A stretch of DNA of 37,696 bases from JAVBRU01 sp031547595. GTDB taxonomy: Bacteria; Bacillota; Clostridia; Christensenellales; Aristaeellaceae. This document shows, one piece after another, positions 1-7,260 of the stretch. The stretch lies in the NCBI GenBank assembly GCA_031547595.1, contig JAVBRU010000099.1, positions 1-37,696 of the forward strand. The letters are read 5' to 3'. The notes under the pieces were generated by a model, which was given only the letters and a program-made list of their open reading frames with translations, was not told where the DNA came from and did no database searches. Positions within the stretch are counted from its first letter, which is position 1, and each line of letters begins with the position of its first letter. The position numbers and the translations under genes were made by a program.

Positions 1-1
1 G

Positions 2-814
2 AAGGTGCACGCCAAGGGCAAGCCCCTGGCCGAGGATGTGGAGCTTGATAACATCGCCAAGCGCACGCCCTATGCCACCGGCGCAGATTTGGAAAATATT
101 ATGAACGAGGGTGCGATTCAAGCCGCCCGCGAAAAGAAGAAGGAAATCACCCAGGCACACCTTGTAGAAGCGGTGGAGCGTATTCAGATGGGCCCCGAAA
201 AGCGCAGCCACAAGGTGCTGGAGGAAGACCGCCGTATCACCGCTTACCACGAAGCCGGCCACGCCATTGTGGGGCATTATCTGCCGCTGTGCGATGATGT
301 GCACTACATCACGGTGGTTCCCCGCGGCGAAGCGGCGGGCATGACGCTGTCTTTGCCCGAAAAAGAGTTTGACCACACCAGCAAAAACCAGCTGCTGCAG
401 CAAATTTCCATGTGCCTGGCTGGCCGCGCGGCGGAACAGCTGACCCAGAGGGACATCTGCGGCGGTGCTGTGAGCGATATGAAGCGTGCCACGGAGATTG
501 CCCGTGCGATGGTGACAAAGCTGGGCATGAGCGACGCCCTTGGCCTTGCGTACTTTGGCAGCGATCAGGAAGTGTTTGTGGGCATGGAGTTTGGCCAGTC
601 CCGCGAGTACAGCGAAGCCACGGCTACCACCATTGATGACGAAATCCGCGGCATCCTCAGCAGATGCTATCAGGAAGCACTGGACGTGCTGAATGCGCAT
701 ATTGACCAGCTGCACGGCCTTGCCAAGCTGCTGATCGAAAAAGAAACCGTTGTGCGCAAAGACTTTTTGGCCTTTATGGAACCCGCCGCCGCAGTGGAGG
801 GCACTGTGGAATGA
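2..814 (+). CDS. ftsH: ATP-dependent zinc metalloprotease FtsH, C-terminal part (5' end outside window)
   Basis: This is the last 270 codons of FtsH, the membrane-anchored AAA+ protease that degrades misfolded membrane proteins and short-lived regulators. The reading frame is open to the left edge, so the membrane segments and the ATPase core lie upstream. Visible are the end of the AAA domain (VHAKGKPL, then ADLENIMNEGAIQAAR of the lid helix) and the M41 peptidase domain. The zinc site HEAGH lies about 83 residues into the fragment, and the third ligand is probably the Asp of GAVSDMKRA, about 75 residues later. The GTG at position 5 is an internal Val codon, not a start. The stop overlaps the next gene's start (ATGA), indicating translational coupling. 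Family assignment is secure. Confidence 0.96.
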   Translation, partial: KVHAKGKPLAEDVELDNIAKRTPYATGADLENIMNEGAIQAAREKKKEITQAHLVEAVERIQMGPEKRSHKVLEEDRRITAYHEAGHAIVGHYLPLCDDVHYITVVPRGEAAGMTLSLPEKEFDHTSKNQLLQQISMCLAGRAAEQLTQRDICGGAVSDMKRATEIARAMVTKLGMSDALGLAYFGSDQEVFVGMEFGQSREYSEATATTIDDEIRGILSRCYQEALDVLNAHIDQLHGLAKLLIEKETVVRKDFLAFMEPAAAVEGTVE

Positions 815-1650
815 CACTGGCAGACCTGCATGTGCACACCACCGCGTCCGATGGCGCATATGCCCCGGCTGAGGTGGTGCGCATGGCGCATACCCTTGGC
901 ATCACCCATCTGGCAATCACAGACCACGACACCATGGGCGGCCTTGCGGCGGCCCGCGATACTGCCGCGTCCCTTGGGATCACGCTGCTAAACGGCGTAG
1001 AAATAAGCGCCGGTGGCGACAGCGAAGTGCATGTGCTGGGCTATGGCGTGCAGGAAAGCTGCGAAGAACTGAAAACGCTGTTTGCCCGAATGCATGACGA
1101 GCGTATCGAGCGTGCGCGCAGAATGGCACGGCGGCTCCACCGGTTGGGCATGCCGGTAGACATTGAAAGCATTTTGCAAAACGCGAAGGGCAGCGTGGGA
1201 CGCCCACATCTGGCCCGGGCACTGCTCGCAAAAGGGTTCGTGCAGTCCGTGCAGGAGGCATTTGAAAAGTACATCGGCGAGGGCTGCCCTGCCTATGTGC
1301 CCCGGGAAGAACTGGCGGTGACGGAGGTCATTGCGCTGCTTCGCCGCAGCCATGCCGTGCCCGTGCTGGCGCATCCGCTGCTTTTGCACTGGCCGCAGGA
1401 GCAGCTTCTGCCCTGCCTTACTGCCTGGCAGCGCGCTGGGCTGATGGGCCTTGAAGTATACCACCCCTGCCAGGCGCAAGAGTACGAAAAATGGCTGACA
1501 CTGGCCAAGGAACGCAGCCTGATGGTGACCGGCGGCAGCGATTTTCACGACAACGACCCGCGCCATGGTGGCCTTGGCGAAACGGCCACCGCGTGGAAGA
1601 ACAGCACACAAGATATCACTTTCTTATTGAATGCTATGCAGAACGCTTAG
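811..1650 (+). CDS. PHP-domain metal-dependent phosphoesterase (TrpH/YciV-like)
   Basis: A 279-residue protein of the polymerase-and-histidinol-phosphatase (PHP) family. Metal-binding motifs are in the expected order: DLHVHTTASDG (residues 5-15), ITDHD (36-40), GVEIS (62-66), SEVHVLGY (71-78), AHPLL near 186, and GSDFHDND near 242-249. Length and motif order match the YciV/TrpH group, whose characterised members hydrolyse 3',5'-nucleoside bisphosphates or trim short RNA 5' ends. The exact substrate here is inferred only from family. The start overlaps the ftsH stop by four bases, so it is probably translated by coupling. No signal peptide is present, so it should be cytoplasmic. Confidence 0.9.
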   Translation: MTLADLHVHTTASDGAYAPAEVVRMAHTLGITHLAITDHDTMGGLAAARDTAASLGITLLNGVEISAGGDSEVHVLGYGVQESCEELKTLFARMHDERIERARRMARRLHRLGMPVDIESILQNAKGSVGRPHLARALLAKGFVQSVQEAFEKYIGEGCPAYVPREELAVTEVIALLRRSHAVPVLAHPLLLHWPQEQLLPCLTAWQRAGLMGLEVYHPCQAQEYEKWLTLAKERSLMVTGGSDFHDNDPRHGGLGETATAWKNSTQDITFLLNAMQNA

Positions 1651-1665
1651 CTAAGAGGAAACAGC

Positions 1666-3426
1666 ATGTATCAACAAGGCTACCGGCCGCAGCAGCAGAC
1701 CCCCCCGCAGCAGCCGCCGCCAGCGCCCGTGCCACCGCCGGGCTGGCAGCAGCCTTATTGGCAACCCACCGCGCAGCAACCTCCGAAGCAAGGCGTTGCC
1801 CCGCAGCAGGGCTATGTGCAGCAGCCCCCTTACGCCCCACAGCAACCACAGTATTCAAACCGCCAACAGTCTGCTAATCAGCCGCGGCCCCCCCAGAACA
1901 TGCCGCCGCCAGGCTGGCAGGCGCCCATACAGCCCCCCTCCCAGCCCCCCCGCACGCAGCAGCGCAAGCGCAAAAAGCGCGGCATCGGGCTGATTGTGTT
2001 GGTGGGGGTATTGGCTGTGGCCATTGCCGGGGGCATCTATGGGATGGCGTACATGAATGTGTACAACCAGGTGAAGCCTTTTGAAAATGTTTTCCTCAAC
2101 AACATCTATATAGACGACATCGCGCTGGGCGGCATGACGCCGGACGAAGCGGTGGCGGTGCTGCAAAAAAAGGTGAGTGAGCGGCAGACCAGCTGGAACG
2201 TCAACTTGATAGACCCGAACGACGGGCATGTGATTCTGCCGGTCAATAATGCCACCCTTGGCATCAGCACGGACACGAACGAGATCTATGTGCTGCTGAA
2301 CGAGGCGATCAAGCTGGGGCACACAGGCTCCACGTACGACCGCAAGCGCGATATGGATGCGCTGGCAGAGAACCCGTACCGCCGCTACACCACCCAAAGC
2401 AGCTCAACAGATCAACATCTGGACGAGTTTTTAAAGCAAATTTATTATCATTTCTACAAAGATCCAGTCAATGCGGCGTTCGTTGATTTCAAGCCAGACG
2501 CGGCCGATCCATTTATCATCAGCAAAGAACAGTACGGCGAATGGGTGGACGTGAATGATGTGAAAAGCCAGATTTATGCCATGGCGGCGTCCGGTACATC
2601 GGGCGATATCGTGCTGAAAAAGCAGTTCCTCAAGCCCGCCATTACCGAAGCTGACGTACGCAAGACAGTTGCCTTGCGCAGCACGGGTATCACACAGGTT
2701 TCCAAGGATTCCAGTGCGGAGCGCACCCAGAATATCCGTGTTGCGTTTGCGAAGTATAATGGCTTAGTCCTTGAACCAGGCAAGAGCGTCAGCTTTAACA
2801 CGCTGGTAGGCGCACGTACGCGGGCCAACGGCTTTCAGGACGCATTGGAATATGTCAATGGCGATCTGGTGATGGGCACGGGCGGGGGCGTATGTCAGGC
2901 TAGCACGACGATTTATTTGGCCGCGCTGACGGCGGGGCTGAAGATTGACAAGCGTACACCGCATTCCGATAAGGTGAGCTATACCATCTTTGGACAAGAC
3001 GCGACGGTGTATTATTCGGATTCCCGTAAGATTGATTTCGTGTTTTCTAATAATACATCGGGCAAAATCTACATTACCGCCCATGTGGAATCAATAAAAA
3101 GTGGCAAGAACACAACATACCAGTGTGTGGTAAAGATTTATGGCCAATCACTGGAGGATATCAGTTATCGGCTTAAAACTGTCGAAAATGTAGAGCTCAT
3201 CCCTGCGCCTATCACCGTCAAGAGAATCAAGGATACCAAGGGTGAGCACGGCGTTTATTATGTCGACGAAGAGGTGACCACGCGCAAAGCGCGTGCCGGC
3301 TTCATCAACGAAACCTATCTTGTCACCATGCAAAAGGGCATACAGGTGGGCGAGCCGATGTTCATCAGCCGCGACCGCTGCGAGGCGCGTGAAGAGATTG
3401 TCTATTATGGCACGGTCAAGCGATAG
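1666..3426 (+). CDS. VanW family protein with Pro/Gln-rich cytoplasmic tail and one membrane segment
   Basis: A 586-residue membrane protein. Residues 1-100 are a low-complexity tail of Pro, Gln, Tyr and Gly. A basic patch (RKRKKR, about 100-105) precedes a transmembrane helix (about 106-130), so the tail should be cytoplasmic and the rest outside. Residues of about 140-330 look like the PG_binding_4 type region seen in many VanW proteins. The VanW domain is at about 350-480, with the hallmark segment GTGGGVCQASTTIYLAA. VanW proteins are cell-envelope associated with no proven enzymatic role. The start ATG follows AAGAGGAAA at good spacing, 15 bases after the PHP gene, so it is probably in the same operon. 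The long P/Q tail is unusual and could bind a cytoplasmic partner or simply be disordered. Confidence 0.9.
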   Translation: MYQQGYRPQQQTPPQQPPPAPVPPPGWQQPYWQPTAQQPPKQGVAPQQGYVQQPPYAPQQPQYSNRQQSANQPRPPQNMPPPGWQAPIQPPSQPPRTQQRKRKKRGIGLIVLVGVLAVAIAGGIYGMAYMNVYNQVKPFENVFLNNIYIDDIALGGMTPDEAVAVLQKKVSERQTSWNVNLIDPNDGHVILPVNNATLGISTDTNEIYVLLNEAIKLGHTGSTYDRKRDMDALAENPYRRYTTQSSSTDQHLDEFLKQIYYHFYKDPVNAAFVDFKPDAADPFIISKEQYGEWVDVNDVKSQIYAMAASGTSGDIVLKKQFLKPAITEADVRKTVALRSTGITQVSKDSSAERTQNIRVAFAKYNGLVLEPGKSVSFNTLVGARTRANGFQDALEYVNGDLVMGTGGGVCQASTTIYLAALTAGLKIDKRTPHSDKVSYTIFGQDATVYYSDSRKIDFVFSNNTSGKIYITAHVESIKSGKNTTYQCVVKIYGQSLEDISYRLKTVENVELIPAPITVKRIKDTKGEHGVYYVDEEVTTRKARAGFINETYLVTMQKGIQVGEPMFISRDRCEAREEIVYYGTVKR

Positions 3427-3459
3427 ATTGTATTGCAATTGTTTTTCCGCCCGGATGGG

Positions 3460-3489
3460 TTGACAGCCCTGCGTGGTATGTGTTATAAA
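3460..3489 (+). promoter_or_regulatory. Promoter of the met leader and metNI operon
   Basis: TTGACA at 3460-3465 is a perfect sigma-A -35 box. TATAAA at 3484-3489 follows after 18 bases and is preceded by TG one base upstream (extended -10). Transcription would start near 3496, just before the leader ORF ribosome binding site. No other promoter of this quality is visible before metN. Confidence 0.75.
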
Positions 3490-3519
3490 GGATGAAACCA
3501 ACGGAAAGGAGGGGCAGCA

Positions 3520-3621
3520 ATGGCGAGCGTGTTTGCAAAAATGAACATGGGCATGCGAATGCGGGATGGGAGCTTCACGAATCAGAAGCTTTGCATTGCG
3601 GTGTGCCCCTCGTGCATGTAA
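3520..3621 (+). CDS. Met/Cys-rich leader peptide (33 aa) of the methionine uptake operon
   Basis: A short ORF with a near-perfect Shine-Dalgarno site (AGGAGGGG, 3507-3514), five bases before an ATG. It encodes 33 residues including six Met and three Cys. Residues 8-14 read MNMGMRM, four Met codons in seven. The C-terminus reads CIAVCPSCM before a TAA stop. The ORF lies between a strong promoter and an intrinsic terminator in front of metN, exactly where a translated attenuator leader would sit. The product has no signal peptide or domain and is probably not functional as a protein; the act of translating it is the likely sensor. The codon content, position and RNA pairings are seen directly. 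The regulatory role is inferred by analogy with amino acid leader peptides such as trpL and hisL. It is not a previously named leader that I recognise. Confidence 0.72.
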   Translation: MASVFAKMNMGMRMRDGSFTNQKLCIAVCPSCM

Positions 3622-3681
3622 AAAGCATGCTTTAGGCGGCATTATATGCCGCAATGGATCGACTTATCGTGAAGTTTCCAT
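3566..3681 (+). promoter_or_regulatory. Antiterminator pairing and competing hairpins in the met leader
   Basis: Three alternative RNA pairings can be drawn by eye. (1) 3566-3578 (ATGGGAGCTTCAC) can pair over 13 positions, two of them G-U, with 3669-3681, which contains the 5' arm of the terminator; this would act as an antiterminator. (2) 3571-3576 (AGCTTC) pairs with 3585-3590 (GAAGCT), which would remove the antiterminator strand and allow termination. (3) A stable hairpin, GCGGCAT-TAT-ATGCCGC, occupies 3636-3652. The Met codon cluster ends at 3561, just upstream of the antiterminator strand. The first Cys codon (3592) directly follows the competing arm. A ribosome stalled at either site could therefore favour antitermination. 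I saw no T-box or SAM riboswitch consensus. Confidence 0.6.
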
Positions 3682-3709
3682 GTGTACAACTGGAAGCTTC
3701 ACTTTTTTT
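3669..3709 (+). terminator. Intrinsic terminator (attenuator) before metN
   Basis: GTGAAGTTTCCA (3669-3680) pairs with TGGAAGCTTCAC (3691-3702) over 12 positions with one G-U pair. The loop is ten bases and seven T residues follow (3703-3709). It lies upstream of metN rather than after a gene, so it should stop transcription of the operon unless the alternative pairing forms. Confidence 0.85.
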
Positions 3710-3728
3710 ATGAGGGGAGAAAGCATTT

Positions 3729-4769
3729 GTGATTCGACTGGAAAATGTCAGCAAGGTGTTCACATCGTCCGATTTGAAGGTGGACGCCGTGCAGCAGGTC
3801 AGCCTCCGGATAGAGCCGGGCGAAATTTATGGCATTATCGGGTTTTCCGGCGCGGGCAAATCCACGCTGGTGCGGCTGATGAACCTGCTGGAGCGCCCCA
3901 CGGAAGGGGAGGTATTCATCGGCGGCACGAACATCACCAAGCTGTCTGCAAAAGCGCTGCGGCAGATGCGCAAAAAGATCGGCATGATCTTTCAACAGTT
4001 CAACCTTTCCGAATCCCGCACGGTGTATGAAAATGTGGCGTATCCTCTGCGCTATGGCAAGCTGAGCAAGCAGGAGATTGACACAAAGGTGCATCAGCTT
4101 TTGGAGCTGGTAGATTTGACGGACAAGATCAAGGCCTATCCCAGCCAGCTGAGCGGTGGGCAAAAGCAGCGCGTGGCGCTGGCGCGTGCATTGGCGAACG
4201 AGCCGCAAATCCTGCTGTGCGACGAGGCCACCAGCGCACTCGACCCGCAGACCACCTTGGCGATCTTAAAACTTCTCAAAAAGCTGAACCGCGAACTGGG
4301 CATCACCATTGTGGTGATCACCCACGAGATGCAGGTGGTGAAAGAAATCTGCACCCGCGTGGCTGTTATGGAGGGCGGGCGCGTGGTGGAGCAGGGCGAT
4401 GTATTCCAAATCTTCGCCGCGCCGCAGCAGCCCATCACCCAGAGCTTTATTGACACCACCACCAACATCAGCAAGATCAACAACCTGATCGAGGAAGATG
4501 CCAGCATCACACACCTGAACCCCGGTGAGTGCATGGTGAAGCTCAAGTATCACCAGCGCAATGTGGCGCAGGCGCTGGTATCGGTGATCTCCCGCGAGTA
4601 CGGGGTGGATGTCAACATCGTGTTTGGCAATATCGAGGTGATCGGCACCGACCCGTTGGGCGCGCTGATCGCTATCCTGAGCGGCAAACGCATCAACGAA
4701 GCCATTGCATACATGCAGCAGCAAAACGTAGGGGTGGAGGTGATTCTGGATGCACGAATTTCTGCTTGA
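3729..4769 (+). CDS. metN: Methionine ABC transporter ATP-binding protein MetN
   Basis: A 346-residue ATPase of the methionine uptake transporter (MUT family). It has Walker A GFSGAGKST (38-46), signature LSGGQKQR (141-148) and Walker B ILLCDEATSALD (161-172). A C-terminal NIL/ACT-like domain (about 265-346) is present, which in E. coli MetN binds methionine and shuts the transporter when internal methionine is high. Translation starts at GTG, supported by AGGGGAGA eight bases upstream and by the N-terminal family sequence MIRLENVSKVF. It is the first structural gene after the attenuator and overlaps metI by 20 bases. The family is secure. Whether it carries L-Met, D-Met or hydroxy/keto analogues cannot be read from the ATPase. 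Confidence 0.95.
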   Translation: MIRLENVSKVFTSSDLKVDAVQQVSLRIEPGEIYGIIGFSGAGKSTLVRLMNLLERPTEGEVFIGGTNITKLSAKALRQMRKKIGMIFQQFNLSESRTVYENVAYPLRYGKLSKQEIDTKVHQLLELVDLTDKIKAYPSQLSGGQKQRVALARALANEPQILLCDEATSALDPQTTLAILKLLKKLNRELGITIVVITHEMQVVKEICTRVAVMEGGRVVEQGDVFQIFAAPQQPITQSFIDTTTNISKINNLIEEDASITHLNPGECMVKLKYHQRNVAQALVSVISREYGVDVNIVFGNIEVIGTDPLGALIAILSGKRINEAIAYMQQQNVGVEVILDARISA

Positions 4770-5430
4770 GCTCATCCCCAACATCATGAGCAAGCCGGAG
4801 ATTTTCTGGAAAAGCATATTGGAAACGCTGTCCATGATGGGCATCACAGCCCTGATCTCCTTTGTGCTGGGCGGGGCGCTGGGTATTATCCTCACGGTCA
4901 CCAAGCGCGGCGGTATTTTGGAACAGACCAGCACCTATCAAATCCTCAGCGCGATCGTCAACTTTTTTCGCTCCATCCCGTTTGTTATTCTGATCGTCGG
5001 CTTGCTGCCTGTCACCCGCGCTATTGTGGGCACGTCCATTGGCGTAAAAGGGGCGATTGTGCCACTGGTGTTTGGCACGGTGCCCTTCTTTGCCCGGCAG
5101 ATTGAAACAGCGCTGGCGGAGGTTAATCCCGGCCTCATCGAGGCTGCGCAGGCCATGGGCACAAGCCCGATGGGCATTATCTTCCGTATTTACCTCAAGG
5201 AAAGCGTGGCGCCCATTGCGCGTGGCACCACCATCACGGCTATCAGCCTGCTTGGCCTCACCGCCATGGCGGGCGCGGTGGGCGCGGGCGGGCTGGGCGA
5301 TTTCGCCATCCGCTTTGGCCACCAGCGCAATCAGGTGGACGTCACCTATGTATCGGTGCTGGTGCTGGTGTTGATGGTGGGCATCATCCAGGGCGTGGGC
5401 AGCCTGATTGTAAAGAAAACAAAGCATTAA
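4750..5430 (+). CDS. metI: Methionine ABC transporter permease MetI
   Basis: A 226-residue inner-membrane permease with about five transmembrane helices and the ATPase-coupling EAA loop (EAAQAMGTSPMGIIFRIYL, about residues 134-152). It forms the membrane channel driven by MetN and fed by MetQ. The start lies inside the 3' end of metN and is preceded by GGTGGAGGTG, so translation is probably coupled. Length is typical of MetI (about 217-230 residues). Nothing is truncated or odd. Confidence 0.94.
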   Translation: MHEFLLELIPNIMSKPEIFWKSILETLSMMGITALISFVLGGALGIILTVTKRGGILEQTSTYQILSAIVNFFRSIPFVILIVGLLPVTRAIVGTSIGVKGAIVPLVFGTVPFFARQIETALAEVNPGLIEAAQAMGTSPMGIIFRIYLKESVAPIARGTTITAISLLGLTAMAGAVGAGGLGDFAIRFGHQRNQVDVTYVSVLVLVLMVGIIQGVGSLIVKKTKH

Positions 5431-5446
5431 AAGAGGAGGAATGGAT

Positions 5447-6406
5447 ATGCAAACGCAAAACCGGAAAGCCGTGATCATTGGTGCGGGACATGTAGGCTCC
5501 CATGCGGGGTACGCGCTGGCCTCTCAGGGGCTGGTGGAGCAGATCGTCTATATCGATATTGACGAGAAGAAAGCGGTTGCCCAGGCGCTGGATATCTTTG
5601 ACGCCACGGTGTATCTGCCGCACCGGGTGAAGGTGTATGCCGGCACCTATGCGGATGCCAAGGATGCCGATTTAATAATTATTGCTGCCGGCCCGCTGCC
5701 CGATATGAGCAAGGGGCAGACGCGCATGGACACATTGAAGCAAACGGTGGAGATCATCAAGGATGTGGTGGAATGCATCAAAACCAGCGGCTTTGACGGC
5801 ATTATCCTGAGCATCAGCAATCCTGCCGATGTGGTGGCGCACTACATCCAGCACGCGCTGGGTTACGCCCCCAAGCGCGTCCTGTCCACCAGCACCACGC
5901 TGGATTCCGCCCGCCTTCGCCGCGCGGTGGCGCAGGAGCTTCAGATCGATCAGAAATCGGTATTCGCCTACGCCCTGGGCGAGCACGGAGAAAGCCAGAT
6001 GGTGCCCTGGTCTGTAGCCACCATTGCGGGCAAGCCCTTGTATCAACTGATGGCCGAGCAGCCGCAAAAGTACGGCCGGCTCGACCTTGCTGCCCTCGCC
6101 AAGGAAGGCAAGGCGGGCGGCTGGCACATCCTGGGCGGAAAAGGCTCTACCGAGTTTGGCATTGGCGCGGCCATTGCGGAGGTCAGCCGCGCAATCCTGT
6201 GCGACGAGCACCGCGTGCTGCCGGTATCGGTGCTGCTGGAGGGCGAATATGGCCAGCACGGCGTGTATGCCAGCGTGCCCGCCATCGTCAGCGCCAAGGG
6301 CATTGAGGAGATCATCTGCCTGAACCTCACGGCCGAAGAACAGGCGCAGTTTGATGCGTCCTGCGCCACGATGAAGCAGAATTTTGAATTTGCGCTCACA
6401 CTCTAA
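5447..6406 (+). CDS. L-2-hydroxyacid dehydrogenase of the lactate dehydrogenase family, probably for bulky side chains
   Basis: A 319-residue NAD-dependent dehydrogenase of the LDH/MDH superfamily. It has the Rossmann motif GAGHVG (12-17), an acidic residue ending the second strand (VYIDID), catalytic Asp153 and Arg156 in LDSARLR, and catalytic His180 in GEHGES. The loop that sets substrate choice reads MSKGQTR. By eye, Met87 falls where lactate dehydrogenases have Gln102 and malate dehydrogenases have Arg. The helix position that is usually Ala-Ala (236-237 in Bacillus LDH) is Gly-Gly here (224-225). Both changes enlarge the pocket, so a hydrophobic 2-oxo acid such as 4-methylthio-2-oxobutanoate or 2-oxoisocaproate is more likely than pyruvate. 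This is inference. ATG 5447 is chosen over 5441 because AGGAGG is seven bases before it. It sits between metI and metQ. Confidence 0.82.
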   Translation: MQTQNRKAVIIGAGHVGSHAGYALASQGLVEQIVYIDIDEKKAVAQALDIFDATVYLPHRVKVYAGTYADAKDADLIIIAAGPLPDMSKGQTRMDTLKQTVEIIKDVVECIKTSGFDGIILSISNPADVVAHYIQHALGYAPKRVLSTSTTLDSARLRRAVAQELQIDQKSVFAYALGEHGESQMVPWSVATIAGKPLYQLMAEQPQKYGRLDLAALAKEGKAGGWHILGGKGSTEFGIGAAIAEVSRAILCDEHRVLPVSVLLEGEYGQHGVYASVPAIVSAKGIEEIICLNLTAEEQAQFDASCATMKQNFEFALTL

Positions 6407-6431
6407 AACATAAAACGAGGAGGATATCATC

Positions 6432-7256
6432 ATGAAGTCTTGGAAAAAGCATCTGGTTCTGGTCCTGGCCCTGTTGGCCATCTGCGTATTCACCCTCACG
6501 GCCTGCGCCGAAAGCAAGCCGCGCGTCACCGTCAAGATTGGCGTTGTGGGCGAAGCTCAGGAAATGTGGGTGCCCATCACCGAAGCTCTGGCCAAGGAAG
6601 GCATCGACATCAAGCTGATCAGCTTCACCGATTATGCCACGCCCAACCGCGCCCTCAATGATGGCGAGACCGATCTGAACGCCTTCCAGCACTATGCGTT
6701 CCTGCGCAAAGAAATCGCCAACAATGGCTATAAGCTCGTATCTATTGGCGACACCTTCATCTCCGCTATGTGCATTTATTCCTATAAAATCAAGGATGTA
6801 GCTGACGTGAAGGACGGCGACACCGTGGCCGTGCCCAACGATGCCACCAACGAAGGCCGCGCGCTCAAGATCCTCGAAGCTGCGGGCATCATCAAGCTGG
6901 ACCCCGCCGCAGGTGACACCCCCGAGGTGACCGATATCACCGAGTATGTGAAGAAGGTCAAGCTGGTGGAAGTGGATGCGGGCTATGTGTGCAGCGTGCT
7001 GCCCGATGTGACCATCGGCGTTGTCAACTGCAACTATGCGCTGGACTTTGGCTTCAACCCCGGCAAGGATTCCATCTTCTATGACAGCGTCAGCATCTAT
7101 TCCGGCGATACCTTTGTCAACCTCATCGCCTGCCGGGAAGGTGATCAGGACAACGAAGTGTACAAGCGGATCGTGGAAGCGTATCAGACCGAGGAAGTGA
7201 AGGCCGTGTTCGCAGACGCGTTCAAGGGCTCCTATATCGCTGGCTGGGAGAAGTAA
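6432..7256 (+). CDS. metQ: Methionine-binding lipoprotein MetQ (NlpA family)
   Basis: A 274-residue substrate-binding lipoprotein. It has a basic N-terminus, a hydrophobic stretch and lipobox LTAC with the lipidated Cys at residue 25. The mature part follows the NlpA/MetQ pattern: IGVVGE near the start, then FTDYATPNRALNDGETDLNA and FQHYAFL. The last is the Gln-His-Tyr motif typical of MetQ proteins. It should be anchored outside the membrane by Lgt (a copy is encoded at 12272-13039) and deliver ligand to MetI. The RBS GAGGAGG precedes the ATG by about nine bases. The gene lies between the dehydrogenase and the aminotransferase, which supports a shared substrate family. Ligand is inferred to be methionine or a close analogue. 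Confidence 0.94.
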   Translation: MKSWKKHLVLVLALLAICVFTLTACAESKPRVTVKIGVVGEAQEMWVPITEALAKEGIDIKLISFTDYATPNRALNDGETDLNAFQHYAFLRKEIANNGYKLVSIGDTFISAMCIYSYKIKDVADVKDGDTVAVPNDATNEGRALKILEAAGIIKLDPAAGDTPEVTDITEYVKKVKLVEVDAGYVCSVLPDVTIGVVNCNYALDFGFNPGKDSIFYDSVSIYSGDTFVNLIACREGDQDNEVYKRIVEAYQTEEVKAVFADAFKGSYIAGWEK

Positions 7257-7260
7257 TACA

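Noticed and set aside
3490..3728. Possible SAM riboswitch or T-box before metN
   Set aside because: No T-box specificity-loop/AGGGTGG-type core and no SAM-I style conserved core were found; the leader ORF and alternative hairpins explain the interval better. Infernal was not available.
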